15,775 nucleotides of DNA from JAGOUB01 sp964640945 (GTDB lineage: Bacteria > Patescibacteriota > Gracilibacteria > Peribacterales > Peribacteraceae). The notes beneath the pieces are model-generated. The model saw only the letters and a list, made by a program, of their open reading frames with translations, was not told the origin of the DNA and ran no database searches. Position numbers and translations under genes: made by a program. Positions 6,246 to 12,682 of this stretch are shown in pieces; position 1 is the first letter of the stretch; each line of letters starts with the position of its first letter. Location of the stretch: assembly GCA_964640945.1 (NCBI GenBank), contig CAZXIV010000022.1, positions 1 to 15,775 of the forward strand. The letters are read 5' to 3'.

Positions 6246-7862
6246 ATGCGACGCCTCTTCTCCAGTCTCGCGTTGGTCGCGCTACCGCTCTCCGCGGCGG
6301 CCGCCATCGACTTCTCCGACATCTCCGGCACGTACAGCGACGGCCCGTTCGATTTGCCTGAAGCCGCGGGCATCAGTTTTTTGACCCGCGAAGGTATTGT
6401 TGAAGGCAATCCCGACGGCACCTTCCGCCCCCGACGCACGCTGAACCGCGCCGAATTCACGGCGATTGTGATGCGTTTAAGCGGCGACATGGATGAGGGC
6501 GCCGCGGCCAACTGCTTCCCCGACGTGCGCGCCTTTGACTGGTTTGCCCCGGCGGTTTGCACGGCCAAGGCTCAGGGCATCGTTTCGGGCTATCCCGACG
6601 GCACTTTTGGCCCAAGCAAACCGGTGAACTACGCCGAGGCGCTCAAGATCCTGACGTTACTCTTCGACTACACCATCGAGCCCAGCGGCGGCGAGTGGTA
6701 CCTGCGCTACGCAGCCGCCGCCCGCGCCCATGAGACAGCGCTACCGGGCATGTCGGCCTACGCCAACCCCCTGACGCGCGGCGAGATGGCCCGCCTCGCT
6801 GCGGCCTTCGCCGCCGAAAGCCAGGGTGAACTCGAGAACTTCCGCCGAGCCGAGGATGGTACCTGGACGCCGGGCCAGAGTTCGTCCTCCAGTAGTAGCA
6901 GCCAACAGAGCAGCAGCTCCAGCGAGTATTCCAGCTCTTCTATCAGCAGTAGTAGTTCGTCACTGGGTTGGGAGGCCAAGAGCCGTTTCTTACTCTTGGG
7001 CCAGACCACCCAACCAATCGCCGACGGCACCTTTGGCAGCAATGTGGCTGTGAAGGTGCAGGGCGCCGAGGTGCGCTTTGATCGCGAACTCCAGAGCGTG
7101 AGGGGCGTGACCATCGTGGATGCCGACGGCACGGCCATGTTTTCGCTGCTGCGCCAAGCTAGTAATCCCGGCGAGCAAATGATCTGGCGTGGCGTCGAGG
7201 ACGGCGCGATGATGGAGATTCCTGCCAATCAGCGCGCCAAACTGGGCGTCGTGCTTGATCTCAAGCCAGTCAGTGAAGGCGGCGTGAGTGAAGAATTTGT
7301 CCTTGTACAAGCGTTCTACGTCACGCTCGCCACAAACAGCGAGGCGGCCAGCGTCCAGTCGGACCGGCCCGTGCAACCCCCGAGTCAGACGGCGTTTGCG
7401 CGCCTGACATCGGTCCAAAGCACGCTCACCTCCGGCACATTGGAGGCGGGCAAGAAGCGTGAACTCGCTCGCTTCAGCTTTGCCGGCGAGATTTTGGTGG
7501 ATGCCGCTCTGCGGATCAGCCTGCTGCAGTTCCACCTGGCCACAAATAACGTCGACTTGGCCAATATCGGCCTAAAATTGGCCGATAACCAAGAGACCAT
7601 CTGCTCACGTAGCTCCAGCAACCCAACGCTGCTCACCTGCCCGCTGCCGGAGAATCGCCGCGATATCTTGGGCTCGATGCGCGAAGTCACCGTGGTCGCC
7701 GACGTCACCATCCCGGTCGGCAGCCAGCAACCATCACTCCAAGTATCACTCCAACAGACCGGTAGTCTGGCGGACTTGGGTGACATCCAATGGACCGACG
7801 GTCAGGGCCTCTTCCGCTGGGTCGATCTGCCCTCTCTTCCGGCCGGACCACTGCTCAAATAA
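6246..7862 (+). CDS. Secreted S-layer homology (SLH) domain protein with Ser-rich linker
   Basis: A 538-residue exported protein. Residues 1-20 form a signal peptide (Arg2-Arg3, hydrophobic core, probable cleavage after the Ala run at 17-20). SLH repeat 1 covers about 23-78 (GNPDGTFRP motif at 54-62), SLH repeat 2 about 91-140 (GYPDGTFGP, 115-123) and a weaker third repeat about 150-189. Cys90 and Cys105 may form a disulfide. A linker of almost only serine (212-239) then leads to a 300-residue beta-rich region without a family I can name. SLH domains anchor proteins to cell-wall polymers or S-layer in other bacteria, so the protein should be held at the envelope with its C-terminal part displayed. 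It follows the kinase by 30 bp and ends before an intrinsic terminator. No Shine-Dalgarno sequence is seen before the ATG. Confidence 0.85.
   Translation: MRRLFSSLALVALPLSAAAAIDFSDISGTYSDGPFDLPEAAGISFLTREGIVEGNPDGTFRPRRTLNRAEFTAIVMRLSGDMDEGAAANCFPDVRAFDWFAPAVCTAKAQGIVSGYPDGTFGPSKPVNYAEALKILTLLFDYTIEPSGGEWYLRYAAAARAHETALPGMSAYANPLTRGEMARLAAAFAAESQGELENFRRAEDGTWTPGQSSSSSSSSQQSSSSSEYSSSSISSSSSSLGWEAKSRFLLLGQTTQPIADGTFGSNVAVKVQGAEVRFDRELQSVRGVTIVDADGTAMFSLLRQASNPGEQMIWRGVEDGAMMEIPANQRAKLGVVLDLKPVSEGGVSEEFVLVQAFYVTLATNSEAASVQSDRPVQPPSQTAFARLTSVQSTLTSGTLEAGKKRELARFSFAGEILVDAALRISLLQFHLATNNVDLANIGLKLADNQETICSRSSSNPTLLTCPLPENRRDILGSMREVTVVADVTIPVGSQQPSLQVSLQQTGSLADLGDIQWTDGQGLFRWVDLPSLPAGPLLK
6879..6962 (+). 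repeat. Poly-serine linker coding stretch
   Basis: Residues 212-239 of the SLH protein are serine apart from two Gln, one Glu, one Tyr and one Ile. The codons are mixed (TCG, TCC, TCT, AGT, AGC), so the DNA is not a clean microsatellite. Such linkers separate wall-anchoring and display domains. Confidence 0.85.
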
Positions 7863-7874
7863 TCATGTACGCAC

Positions 7875-7906
7875 AAAGGCCCCTGTCTCGGGACGGGGCC
7901 TTTTTT
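7875..7906 (+). terminator. Intrinsic terminator after the SLH gene
   Basis: AAAGGCCCC (7875-7883) pairs with GGGGCCTTT (7895-7903); a bulged T and an inner GTC-TCGG-GAC stem cap the hairpin, and six T residues (7901-7906) end it. On the minus strand the same stem is followed by only three T residues, so it may act weakly for the convergent gene ending at 7926. Confidence 0.9.
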
Positions 7907-7925
7907 AAAGAAGGCAGAGGGAAGA

Positions 7926-8942
7926 TTATTGGCCGAGGTGGCGGCGGCTAACGTACGGCATTTCGCAGACACCGCGGCGCATATCAATGACAGAGCAGCC
8001 GGCGGAGGCGTCCCAATCCATCTCTTCGTGCACCGGCATCATGAAGCTCCACGAGGTGGAATCTTGGCTCTGTGCGGCCATCATTTCATCAATGGTAATC
8101 GTGAGCAGCGGCTGCACAAGCGTGAACGATTGCGGGATGACGGTCGTCGTCATCTTGAAGGCGATGGCGCCCGTCTCGTCCGTATCAACATTGAGGGTAA
8201 GATCGGACGCGCCCAAATCACCAGCTGACGTCTCGTGTAGGTGAGCTAAGAACGTCACGGCGTCGCGCACCATGCCGTCGAGGCGGCGGAGCTCTAGGTC
8301 ACGCTCTAAGTCGGCGTTGTCACCACCCATCATGATCATGCCGCCGAAGGCCTTGGCCAGGGCCAGGACGGGGCGATTCATCAATTCAATGGTGTAGACC
8401 GTACCCCCCTTACCGTCGCTCACTGCGGAGGTAATGCAGAGCAGGCTATCGATCAACTGACTGACCATGACGTTGTCCTTGGTAGAGAGATCGGTGGTCG
8501 AAATGCCAAATACGGTCAGCGGAGCGTCTTCCAGAACAGTCTCGGCGTTTAAGGGGATGGCAAGCCACGGCTCGATGCCCAAGTCTTCGGCCAGATTCAT
8601 CATGTCGCCGGTGTCCGCAGGGCCGGATTGGGAGAGCTTGAGGTAGATCGTCTCGTCGATCAGCACCAGGCGCAGGCGCATCGTGTCGGCGCCACTCGTC
8701 ACTTTAACGATGCCGTGAGCGATGGCGTCACCACCCTGGCCGCGCATCTTGCCCTGGACGCTCACAGCGGTCGTCGCACCCAGAGGGTCAACGATTGTCG
8801 TCTCCATACTGAACTGGCGGGTCTCGTCACTAGTGGCGAAACGCTGGAAAAGTTCGCTGACGGTCTGAGCCGGGGCAGCGAGGGAAATGGCCGGCACGAG
8901 CACAGCGACGAGGAACGGGAGGGAGAGGCGGGAGAGTTGCAT
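7926..8942 (-). CDS. Secreted protein of unknown function
   Basis: A 338-residue protein with a clear signal peptide (about 1-22: MQLSRLSLPFLVAVLVPAIS, then LA-AP as likely cleavage region). There is no lipobox cysteine. The mature part alternates beta strands such as TMRLRLVLIDETIYLKL (87-103) and amphipathic helices, and it ends with a cysteine pair in GCSVIDMRRGVCEMP. The strand pattern early in the mature protein recalls LolA/LppX-type half-barrel lipid carriers, but I see no diagnostic motif and give this only as a possibility. It is third in the minus-strand run after comM and the NUDIX gene, but a 72-bp gap with -10-like boxes suggests its own promoter. It ends 20 bp from the terminator of the convergent SLH gene. 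Confidence 0.75.
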   Translation of the reverse strand: MQLSRLSLPFLVAVLVPAISLAAPAQTVSELFQRFATSDETRQFSMETTIVDPLGATTAVSVQGKMRGQGGDAIAHGIVKVTSGADTMRLRLVLIDETIYLKLSQSGPADTGDMMNLAEDLGIEPWLAIPLNAETVLEDAPLTVFGISTTDLSTKDNVMVSQLIDSLLCITSAVSDGKGGTVYTIELMNRPVLALAKAFGGMIMMGGDNADLERDLELRRLDGMVRDAVTFLAHLHETSAGDLGASDLTLNVDTDETGAIAFKMTTTVIPQSFTLVQPLLTITIDEMMAAQSQDSTSWSFMMPVHEEMDWDASAGCSVIDMRRGVCEMPYVSRRHLGQ

Positions 8943-8948
8943 GAACAG

Positions 8949-8967
8949 AGCCTAGCCATCAAGTATA
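8949..8967 (-). promoter_or_regulatory. Putative -10 boxes of the secreted-protein gene
   Basis: On the minus strand TAGGCT (8949-8954) lies 6 nt before the ATG, and a better match TATACT (8962-8967, 5 of 6) lies 19 nt before it. Either would give a very short or absent leader. No -35 element at a normal distance is seen, and there is no Shine-Dalgarno sequence. Confidence 0.3.
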
Positions 8968-9014
8968 AGGAGCGTCAACCTCGTCCACTTTCCGTCCTTA
9001 TTCATCCTGAAGGA

Positions 9015-9461
9015 TCACCAACCGTGTTCGGAGTACGTCACGCCTTTGGCGCCCGCTTCAATTCCCTGACGAACGTAATCGATAAGGTCGGCGGGGAGCG
9101 ACTGACTCGCGCACCAGCGGAATTCATCGCACTTATCCGGTTCCATGTTCTTCACTTCTCCTTGCCACTGATCAGCCATAAAGAAGTATGCCACCCGCTC
9201 TTGGTATCCCCTCCCTTCGTCGGGACAGGAGCGATGCATGACGTGCAAAAAGCGGAGATCGTCCGCAGCGATCGTCACTCCCGCCTCTTCTCTCGCCTCC
9301 CGGATGGCAGCCATCCGCGCGGTTTCATGGCCATCCATGTGTCCGGCCACCAGACAATACTTCCCGTCCTCATAGCCGGTCTGAAAGCGACGAAGCAGGA
9401 GAATCTGTCCGTCACGCACGAGCATGACTTGGACCTCTGGAATAAGATGAAAATGCGACAT
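9015..9461 (-). CDS. NUDIX hydrolase
   Basis: A 148-residue protein with a complete Nudix box at residues 40-62: Gly40, five residues, Glu46, seven residues, then REAREEAGV, which supplies the metal-binding glutamates. The enzyme should hydrolyse a nucleoside diphosphate linked to another group, using Mg2+. The segment TGYEDGKYCLVAGHMDG (28-44) and the C-terminal NMEPDKCDEFRW (105-116) belong, from memory, to a small MutT-like subfamily of about 150 residues; the substrate cannot be read from sequence. I chose the ATG at 9461, because longer in-frame readings overlap comM on the same strand and add low-quality sequence. It starts 19 nt after the comM stop, so the two are probably cotranscribed. 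No Shine-Dalgarno sequence is visible. Confidence 0.88.
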   Translation of the reverse strand: MSHFHLIPEVQVMLVRDGQILLLRRFQTGYEDGKYCLVAGHMDGHETARMAAIREAREEAGVTIAADDLRFLHVMHRSCPDEGRGYQERVAYFFMADQWQGEVKNMEPDKCDEFRWCASQSLPADLIDYVRQGIEAGAKGVTYSEHGW

Positions 9462-9480
9462 GGCGTGGGAGAGGAGAGGA

Positions 9481-10971
9481 TTACTCACTGACCGTTTGGC
9501 GATACTGTAGCGCCTCAGCCACGTGGGCCGGCAGGATGTCGTCGCTAGCCTCCAGATCGGCGATGGTGCGCGCCACCTTAATGGTGCGGTGGTAGCCACG
9601 AGCCGAGAGCTTGAGACGCTCGGCGGCCTGCTTAAGAAGTGTCTCGCAGGCAGCGGAGAGCGGACAAAAACTTTGCAATTGGCGGATGTTCATCTCTTTA
9701 TTGGTACAGAGGCCAAGGCCGCTGAAGCGCTTCAGCTGGCGGTCACGGGCGGTCTCCACCCGTCGACGGATATCGGCAGTACTCTCCGCGCCGGGCGCCC
9801 GCCCCTGCAGATCGCCAATGGGCACGGGGCGCACATCGACCGTCAGATCGATGCGGTCGAGAAGTGGAGCGGAGAGGGCGCGCTTGGTGCGACGGCCAGT
9901 GAGGCCAACCTGGTCCGGGGGATTCATGGCGGCCACAAGGAGGAAATCGGCCGGGAAGGCGATGCTACCCTGGGCGCGAGTGATGGTGACGGTGCGGTCT
10001 TCGAGCGGCTGGCGCAGGACCTCGAGCACTTGGGTGGGGAACTCGATCACTTCATCAAGGAAGAGCACGCCACGGTGCGCCAGACTGATCTCACCAGGAC
10101 CGGGGATTTGCCCGCCGCCGACAATGGAGACGCCACTGGCCGTATGATGGACGGAACGGAAAGGACGGTCGGTGAGGAGCGGACGATCGGAAGGCAAGAG
10201 ATTGGCGACGGAGTAGATACGCGTCACCTCAATGGCTTCCTCGCGAGAGAGTGCCGGCAGGATGCCCCGCAGTGCCTTGGCCAGGAGCGTCTTGCCTGAA
10301 CCAGGGGCGCCGCTTAAGAGCACATTATGGCCGCCAGCGGCGGCGATCTCGAGAGCACGCTTGGCCTGCTCCTGGCCGCGGATATCGGCAAAATCGATGC
10401 CGCTATCAAAGCCGACAGCGGCCGCGGGGGGCGCGACCGGCGCGGCGGCGCGCTTGCCGGTGAGAACATCGACGAGTTCGCCGAGCGACGAGACCGCCAC
10501 TACCTCGAGGCCGGGGATGAGCGCCGCCTCAGGACCATTTGGCGCCGGGACGACGATCCGCTTTAAGCCCGCCTCGCGGCAACCGATAGCCGCCGGCAAC
10601 ACGCCGCTGATATGACGCAATCCGCCATCGAGCGCCAACTCACCGATGAAGGCGGTGGCCGAGAGGAGAGCTTGATCAACAGCGATCAGCTCATGGGCCA
10701 TCAAGAGACCGAGCGCGATCGGCAGGTCGTAGCGCGGGCCAACCTTTTTAATGTCGGCGGGCGCCAAGTTGATGGTGACGGAGCGGCCGCTCGGGAGTTT
10801 AAAGCCGCTCGAACGGATGGCCATCTTCACGCGCTGCTTACTCTCTTGAACAGCCGTATCGCCGAGACCGACGATGACGATCTGTGACTCGCCGAGAGCC
10901 GAGCCAACTTCGACGGTGATGAGTTCGCTCGAGAGGCCGATATTTGCGAAGGAGAAGAGCTTGGTGAGCAT
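9481..10971 (-). CDS. comM: ComM/YifB family AAA+ ATPase (Mg chelatase-like), branch migration helicase
   Basis: A 496-residue member of the ComM (YifB) family. Residues 1 to about 170 are the Lon-S5-like N-terminal domain (FSFANIGLSSELITVEV; INLAPADIKKVGPRYDLPIA at 67-86). The AAA+ domain shows Walker A GAPGSGKT (221-228), Walker B VLFLDE (302-307), the sensor Asn350 in AAMNP and the LLDRIDL segment (370-376). The C-terminal helical domain has the family motif LSARGYHRTIKVARTIADLE (455-474). ComM is known as a hexameric helicase that extends branch migration when taken-up single-stranded DNA recombines in natural transformation. Between the sensor and LLDRID this copy is short and lacks the usual Cys-rich loop. 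I chose the ATG at 10971, where family proteins begin; an upstream ATG at 11004 would add 11 residues. It shares an upstream region with yraN on the other strand. Confidence 0.93.
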   Translation of the reverse strand: MLTKLFSFANIGLSSELITVEVGSALGESQIVIVGLGDTAVQESKQRVKMAIRSSGFKLPSGRSVTINLAPADIKKVGPRYDLPIALGLLMAHELIAVDQALLSATAFIGELALDGGLRHISGVLPAAIGCREAGLKRIVVPAPNGPEAALIPGLEVVAVSSLGELVDVLTGKRAAAPVAPPAAAVGFDSGIDFADIRGQEQAKRALEIAAAGGHNVLLSGAPGSGKTLLAKALRGILPALSREEAIEVTRIYSVANLLPSDRPLLTDRPFRSVHHTASGVSIVGGGQIPGPGEISLAHRGVLFLDEVIEFPTQVLEVLRQPLEDRTVTITRAQGSIAFPADFLLVAAMNPPDQVGLTGRRTKRALSAPLLDRIDLTVDVRPVPIGDLQGRAPGAESTADIRRRVETARDRQLKRFSGLGLCTNKEMNIRQLQSFCPLSAACETLLKQAAERLKLSARGYHRTIKVARTIADLEASDDILPAHVAEALQYRQTVSE

Positions 10972-11030
10972 TGTGGGGAGGAGGAGTGAACGGAAGTACA
11001 CCATACAATTGGCTTTGATGTCGACTCATT

Positions 11031-11471
11031 GTGGTGGACGAGAGAACACCCATGTGGGAAAGTACCGGCATGCAACACATGCTCCAATGGCTCGCCGCCC
11101 CCGCCTTCTTACGGCCAAATGAAGCCGTCGGCCAAGCCGGCGAAGCGGTCGCCGAACGGCGCCTCCGCCTGCTCGGGTACCGCGTCCTCGACCGCAACCT
11201 GCGCGTCGGCCGCGGTGAGATCGACCTGCTCGCCTACGACCCGACCGAGCGCGTGCTCGCCTTCATCGAAGTGAAAACCCGGCAGCGCCACGGCTACGAT
11301 CCCGCCATCAACCTGACACCCGAAAAGCGCGCCGCCATGAGCCGCGCCGCCCGCATGTGGATCGACCGCGAGGACCTGGGTGAAATTGGTTATCGTCTGG
11401 ATCTGATGTGCGTCGAAGAGGGCCGCATCACGCAGCACCTGAAAGATTTGGCGTGGGCAACTACTGATTAG
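11031..11471 (+). CDS. yraN: YraN family protein (UPF0102), nuclease-fold
   Basis: A protein of up to 146 residues with the hallmarks of the YraN family: GEAVAERRLRLLGYRVLDRN, then GRGEIDLLAYD, then FIEVKTRQR and a C-terminal RLDLMCVEEG. The Glu-Ile-Asp and Glu-Val-Lys positions form the restriction-endonuclease-like active-site pattern, so DNA or RNA binding or cleavage is expected, but the cellular role of the family is not settled. YraN genes often lie near DNA-processing genes; here comM is divergent next door. The start is uncertain: GTG at 11031 gives the longest form, while ATGs at 11052, 11070 and 11079 are all in frame and all precede the conserved core. I favour 11052. A TACAAT at 11004-11009 could be the -10 box. 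Confidence 0.88.
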   Translation: MVDERTPMWESTGMQHMLQWLAAPAFLRPNEAVGQAGEAVAERRLRLLGYRVLDRNLRVGRGEIDLLAYDPTERVLAFIEVKTRQRHGYDPAINLTPEKRAAMSRAARMWIDREDLGEIGYRLDLMCVEEGRITQHLKDLAWATTD

Positions 11472-11484
11472 TCTCCAGGATTTG

Positions 11485-11492
11485 TATAAAGT
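11485..11492 (+). promoter_or_regulatory. Putative -10 box of the HEPN gene
   Basis: TATAAA (11485-11490, 5 of 6) and the overlapping TAAAGT (11487-11492) lie 8 and 6 nt before the ATG at 11499, within the 27-bp gap after yraN. No Shine-Dalgarno sequence is seen, so a leaderless transcript is likely if this box is used. No -35 element is recognisable. Confidence 0.4.
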
Positions 11493-11498
11493 CATCTT

Positions 11499-11981
11499 AT
11501 GAACCAAATTGATCGATCACTTCTGGCGGATATTCTGGCTGATGGCATCGAGTCTTGGTCGTTGCGCGCAGGCAAAGCCCTTGAGGAGAAGTATTACTTT
11601 GAGGTGATCGTTATATGTTTTAATTGCATCAATATTATTCTTAGAGATTCGATTAGAATGAGTGTCCAAAAAGAACATTATTCTCCGTATGTTGATAAAA
11701 TCTTTAATGATTATGCTAATCCATTAATTGGTCAGATTGCAGATCGAGCTATATACAATGAGGCGCTTAGATTAGAGATTATTGACCAAGACATGTGTGG
11801 CCAATTGCATGATCTGCATAATAAAAGAAATCAACTATTTCATCGATTATTCCAAAATAAAAGTGACGGATACACCCAAGAAAACGAGGCATATTTAAAA
11901 GATGTTGCAACAGAATTTTTCCAGCTGCAAAATGATTTGGCAGCTGGATTTTGGCCCGTTGAAGGTCAAAACGGATTTTAG
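11499..11981 (+). CDS. AT-rich HEPN-motif protein, possible ribonuclease
   Basis: A 160-residue, mostly helical protein carrying RNQLFH (Arg110 to His115) in a helix, which fits the Rx4-6H motif of HEPN domains and its common RNxxxH form. HEPN proteins are helical dimers; many cut RNA and serve as toxins or defence effectors, others only bind. The family assignment rests on this motif, the size and the helical pattern, so it is moderate. Base composition sets the gene apart: three successive 60-base blocks from 11581 to 11760 contain only 17, 18 and 19 G+C, while neighbours have about 35-42; the first 80 bases are host-like. No antitoxin-like nucleotidyltransferase partner is present on either side. 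It lies 27 bp after yraN and ends 4 bp before the convergent pgl stop. Acquisition by transfer is likely. Confidence 0.72.
   Translation: MNQIDRSLLADILADGIESWSLRAGKALEEKYYFEVIVICFNCINIILRDSIRMSVQKEHYSPYVDKIFNDYANPLIGQIADRAIYNEALRLEIIDQDMCGQLHDLHNKRNQLFHRLFQNKSDGYTQENEAYLKDVATEFFQLQNDLAAGFWPVEGQNGF
11921..11947 (+). repeat. Imperfect inverted repeat at the end of the HEPN gene
   Basis: CCAGCTGC (11921-11928) pairs with GCAGCTGG (11940-11947); after one mismatch AAAT pairs on with ATTT around a one-base centre. It lies 34 bases before the stop codon and is followed by ATTTTGG. It might act as a weak terminator or mRNA end hairpin; it might also be a chance result of coding. Confidence 0.4.
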
Positions 11982-11985
11982 AAAC

Positions 11986-12678
11986 TCACCACCTCGTGAT
12001 CACCGTCGCCTTCCCCGCAGCCAGTACGGCCTTGAGCGGCCAGCGCTCCGGACCCTCCGCTGAGGCTTCCATCATCTCCCAGACCTCTTTCTTATTCTGA
12101 CCAGAGAGGAGAATGAGCGTCTGCCGGGCCGACGTGAGCATGGGCAGCGTCAGGCTGATGCGGTTCATAATCGGGAAATCGTCCTGCGTGGTGTGGATGG
12201 CAGTCAGGGGGCTCAGCGCCATCTCCGTGAGCGGTGGGAAAAGCGAGGCCGTGTGGCCGTCTTCGCCCATGCCAAGCACGCAGAGATCGAGGGGATGCAC
12301 GTCGAGCGCTTCCTCAATATCACGGCCGTAGCTATCGGCAGCCTCGCCAGGCTGCAGGCGCATGTCGGGGACTAGGAAGCGAAGAGGGCGGGCGGGGAGA
12401 TGGGCCAGAAACGTCTCAGCGATGAGGCGAGCATTACTCTCCTCGTGCGAGGGCGGCACACAGCGCTCGTCGGCCAGGAGGATGATCACCTGTGACCAGT
12501 CGATGTCGGGCAACGAAGCCAGGCGGGTATAGACCGGACCCGGCGTTGATCCGCCCGAGAGGGCGAGCGAGCAGCGGCCGTTCTGGTCCAACGCCGCGCG
12601 GATGCCGGCGGCCAAGCGGTCGGCAGCCAGCGCGACGAGAATTTCGTCGGAATCGACCGTGATTAGGGGAGTGGTCAT
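11986..12678 (-). CDS. pgl: 6-phosphogluconolactonase
   Basis: A 230-residue enzyme of the glucosamine-6-phosphate isomerase/6-phosphogluconolactonase fold. It hydrolyses 6-phosphoglucono-1,5-lactone to 6-phosphogluconate, the second step of the oxidative pentose phosphate pathway. Visible motifs are SGGSTP (41-46), ADERCVPPSHEESN (69-82), and GMGEDGHTASLFP (136-148) with the catalytic-region His142. The length is normal for the DevB-type enzyme. The ATG at 12678 lies 4 nt after the zwf stop on the same strand, so the two are an operon; longer in-frame readings would overlap zwf without adding conserved sequence. No Shine-Dalgarno sequence is seen, so coupling to zwf translation is likely. 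The stop at 11986-11988 is 4 bp from the convergent HEPN gene. Confidence 0.93.
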   Translation of the reverse strand: MTTPLITVDSDEILVALAADRLAAGIRAALDQNGRCSLALSGGSTPGPVYTRLASLPDIDWSQVIILLADERCVPPSHEESNARLIAETFLAHLPARPLRFLVPDMRLQPGEAADSYGRDIEEALDVHPLDLCVLGMGEDGHTASLFPPLTEMALSPLTAIHTTQDDFPIMNRISLTLPMLTSARQTLILLSGQNKKEVWEMMEASAEGPERWPLKAVLAAGKATVITRW

Positions 12679-12682
12679 GTGT

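Noticed and set aside
8628..9491. 287-codon plus-strand open frame
   Set aside because: It is antisense to the secreted protein and NUDIX genes, which have a signal peptide and a perfect Nudix box; the high G+C explains the open antisense frame.
9462..9599. 46-residue N-terminal extension of the NUDIX protein
   Set aside because: It overlaps the end of comM on the same strand and adds basic, low-information sequence before the usual family start.
9523..10299. 258-codon plus-strand open frame
   Set aside because: It lies antisense inside comM, whose motifs are intact throughout.
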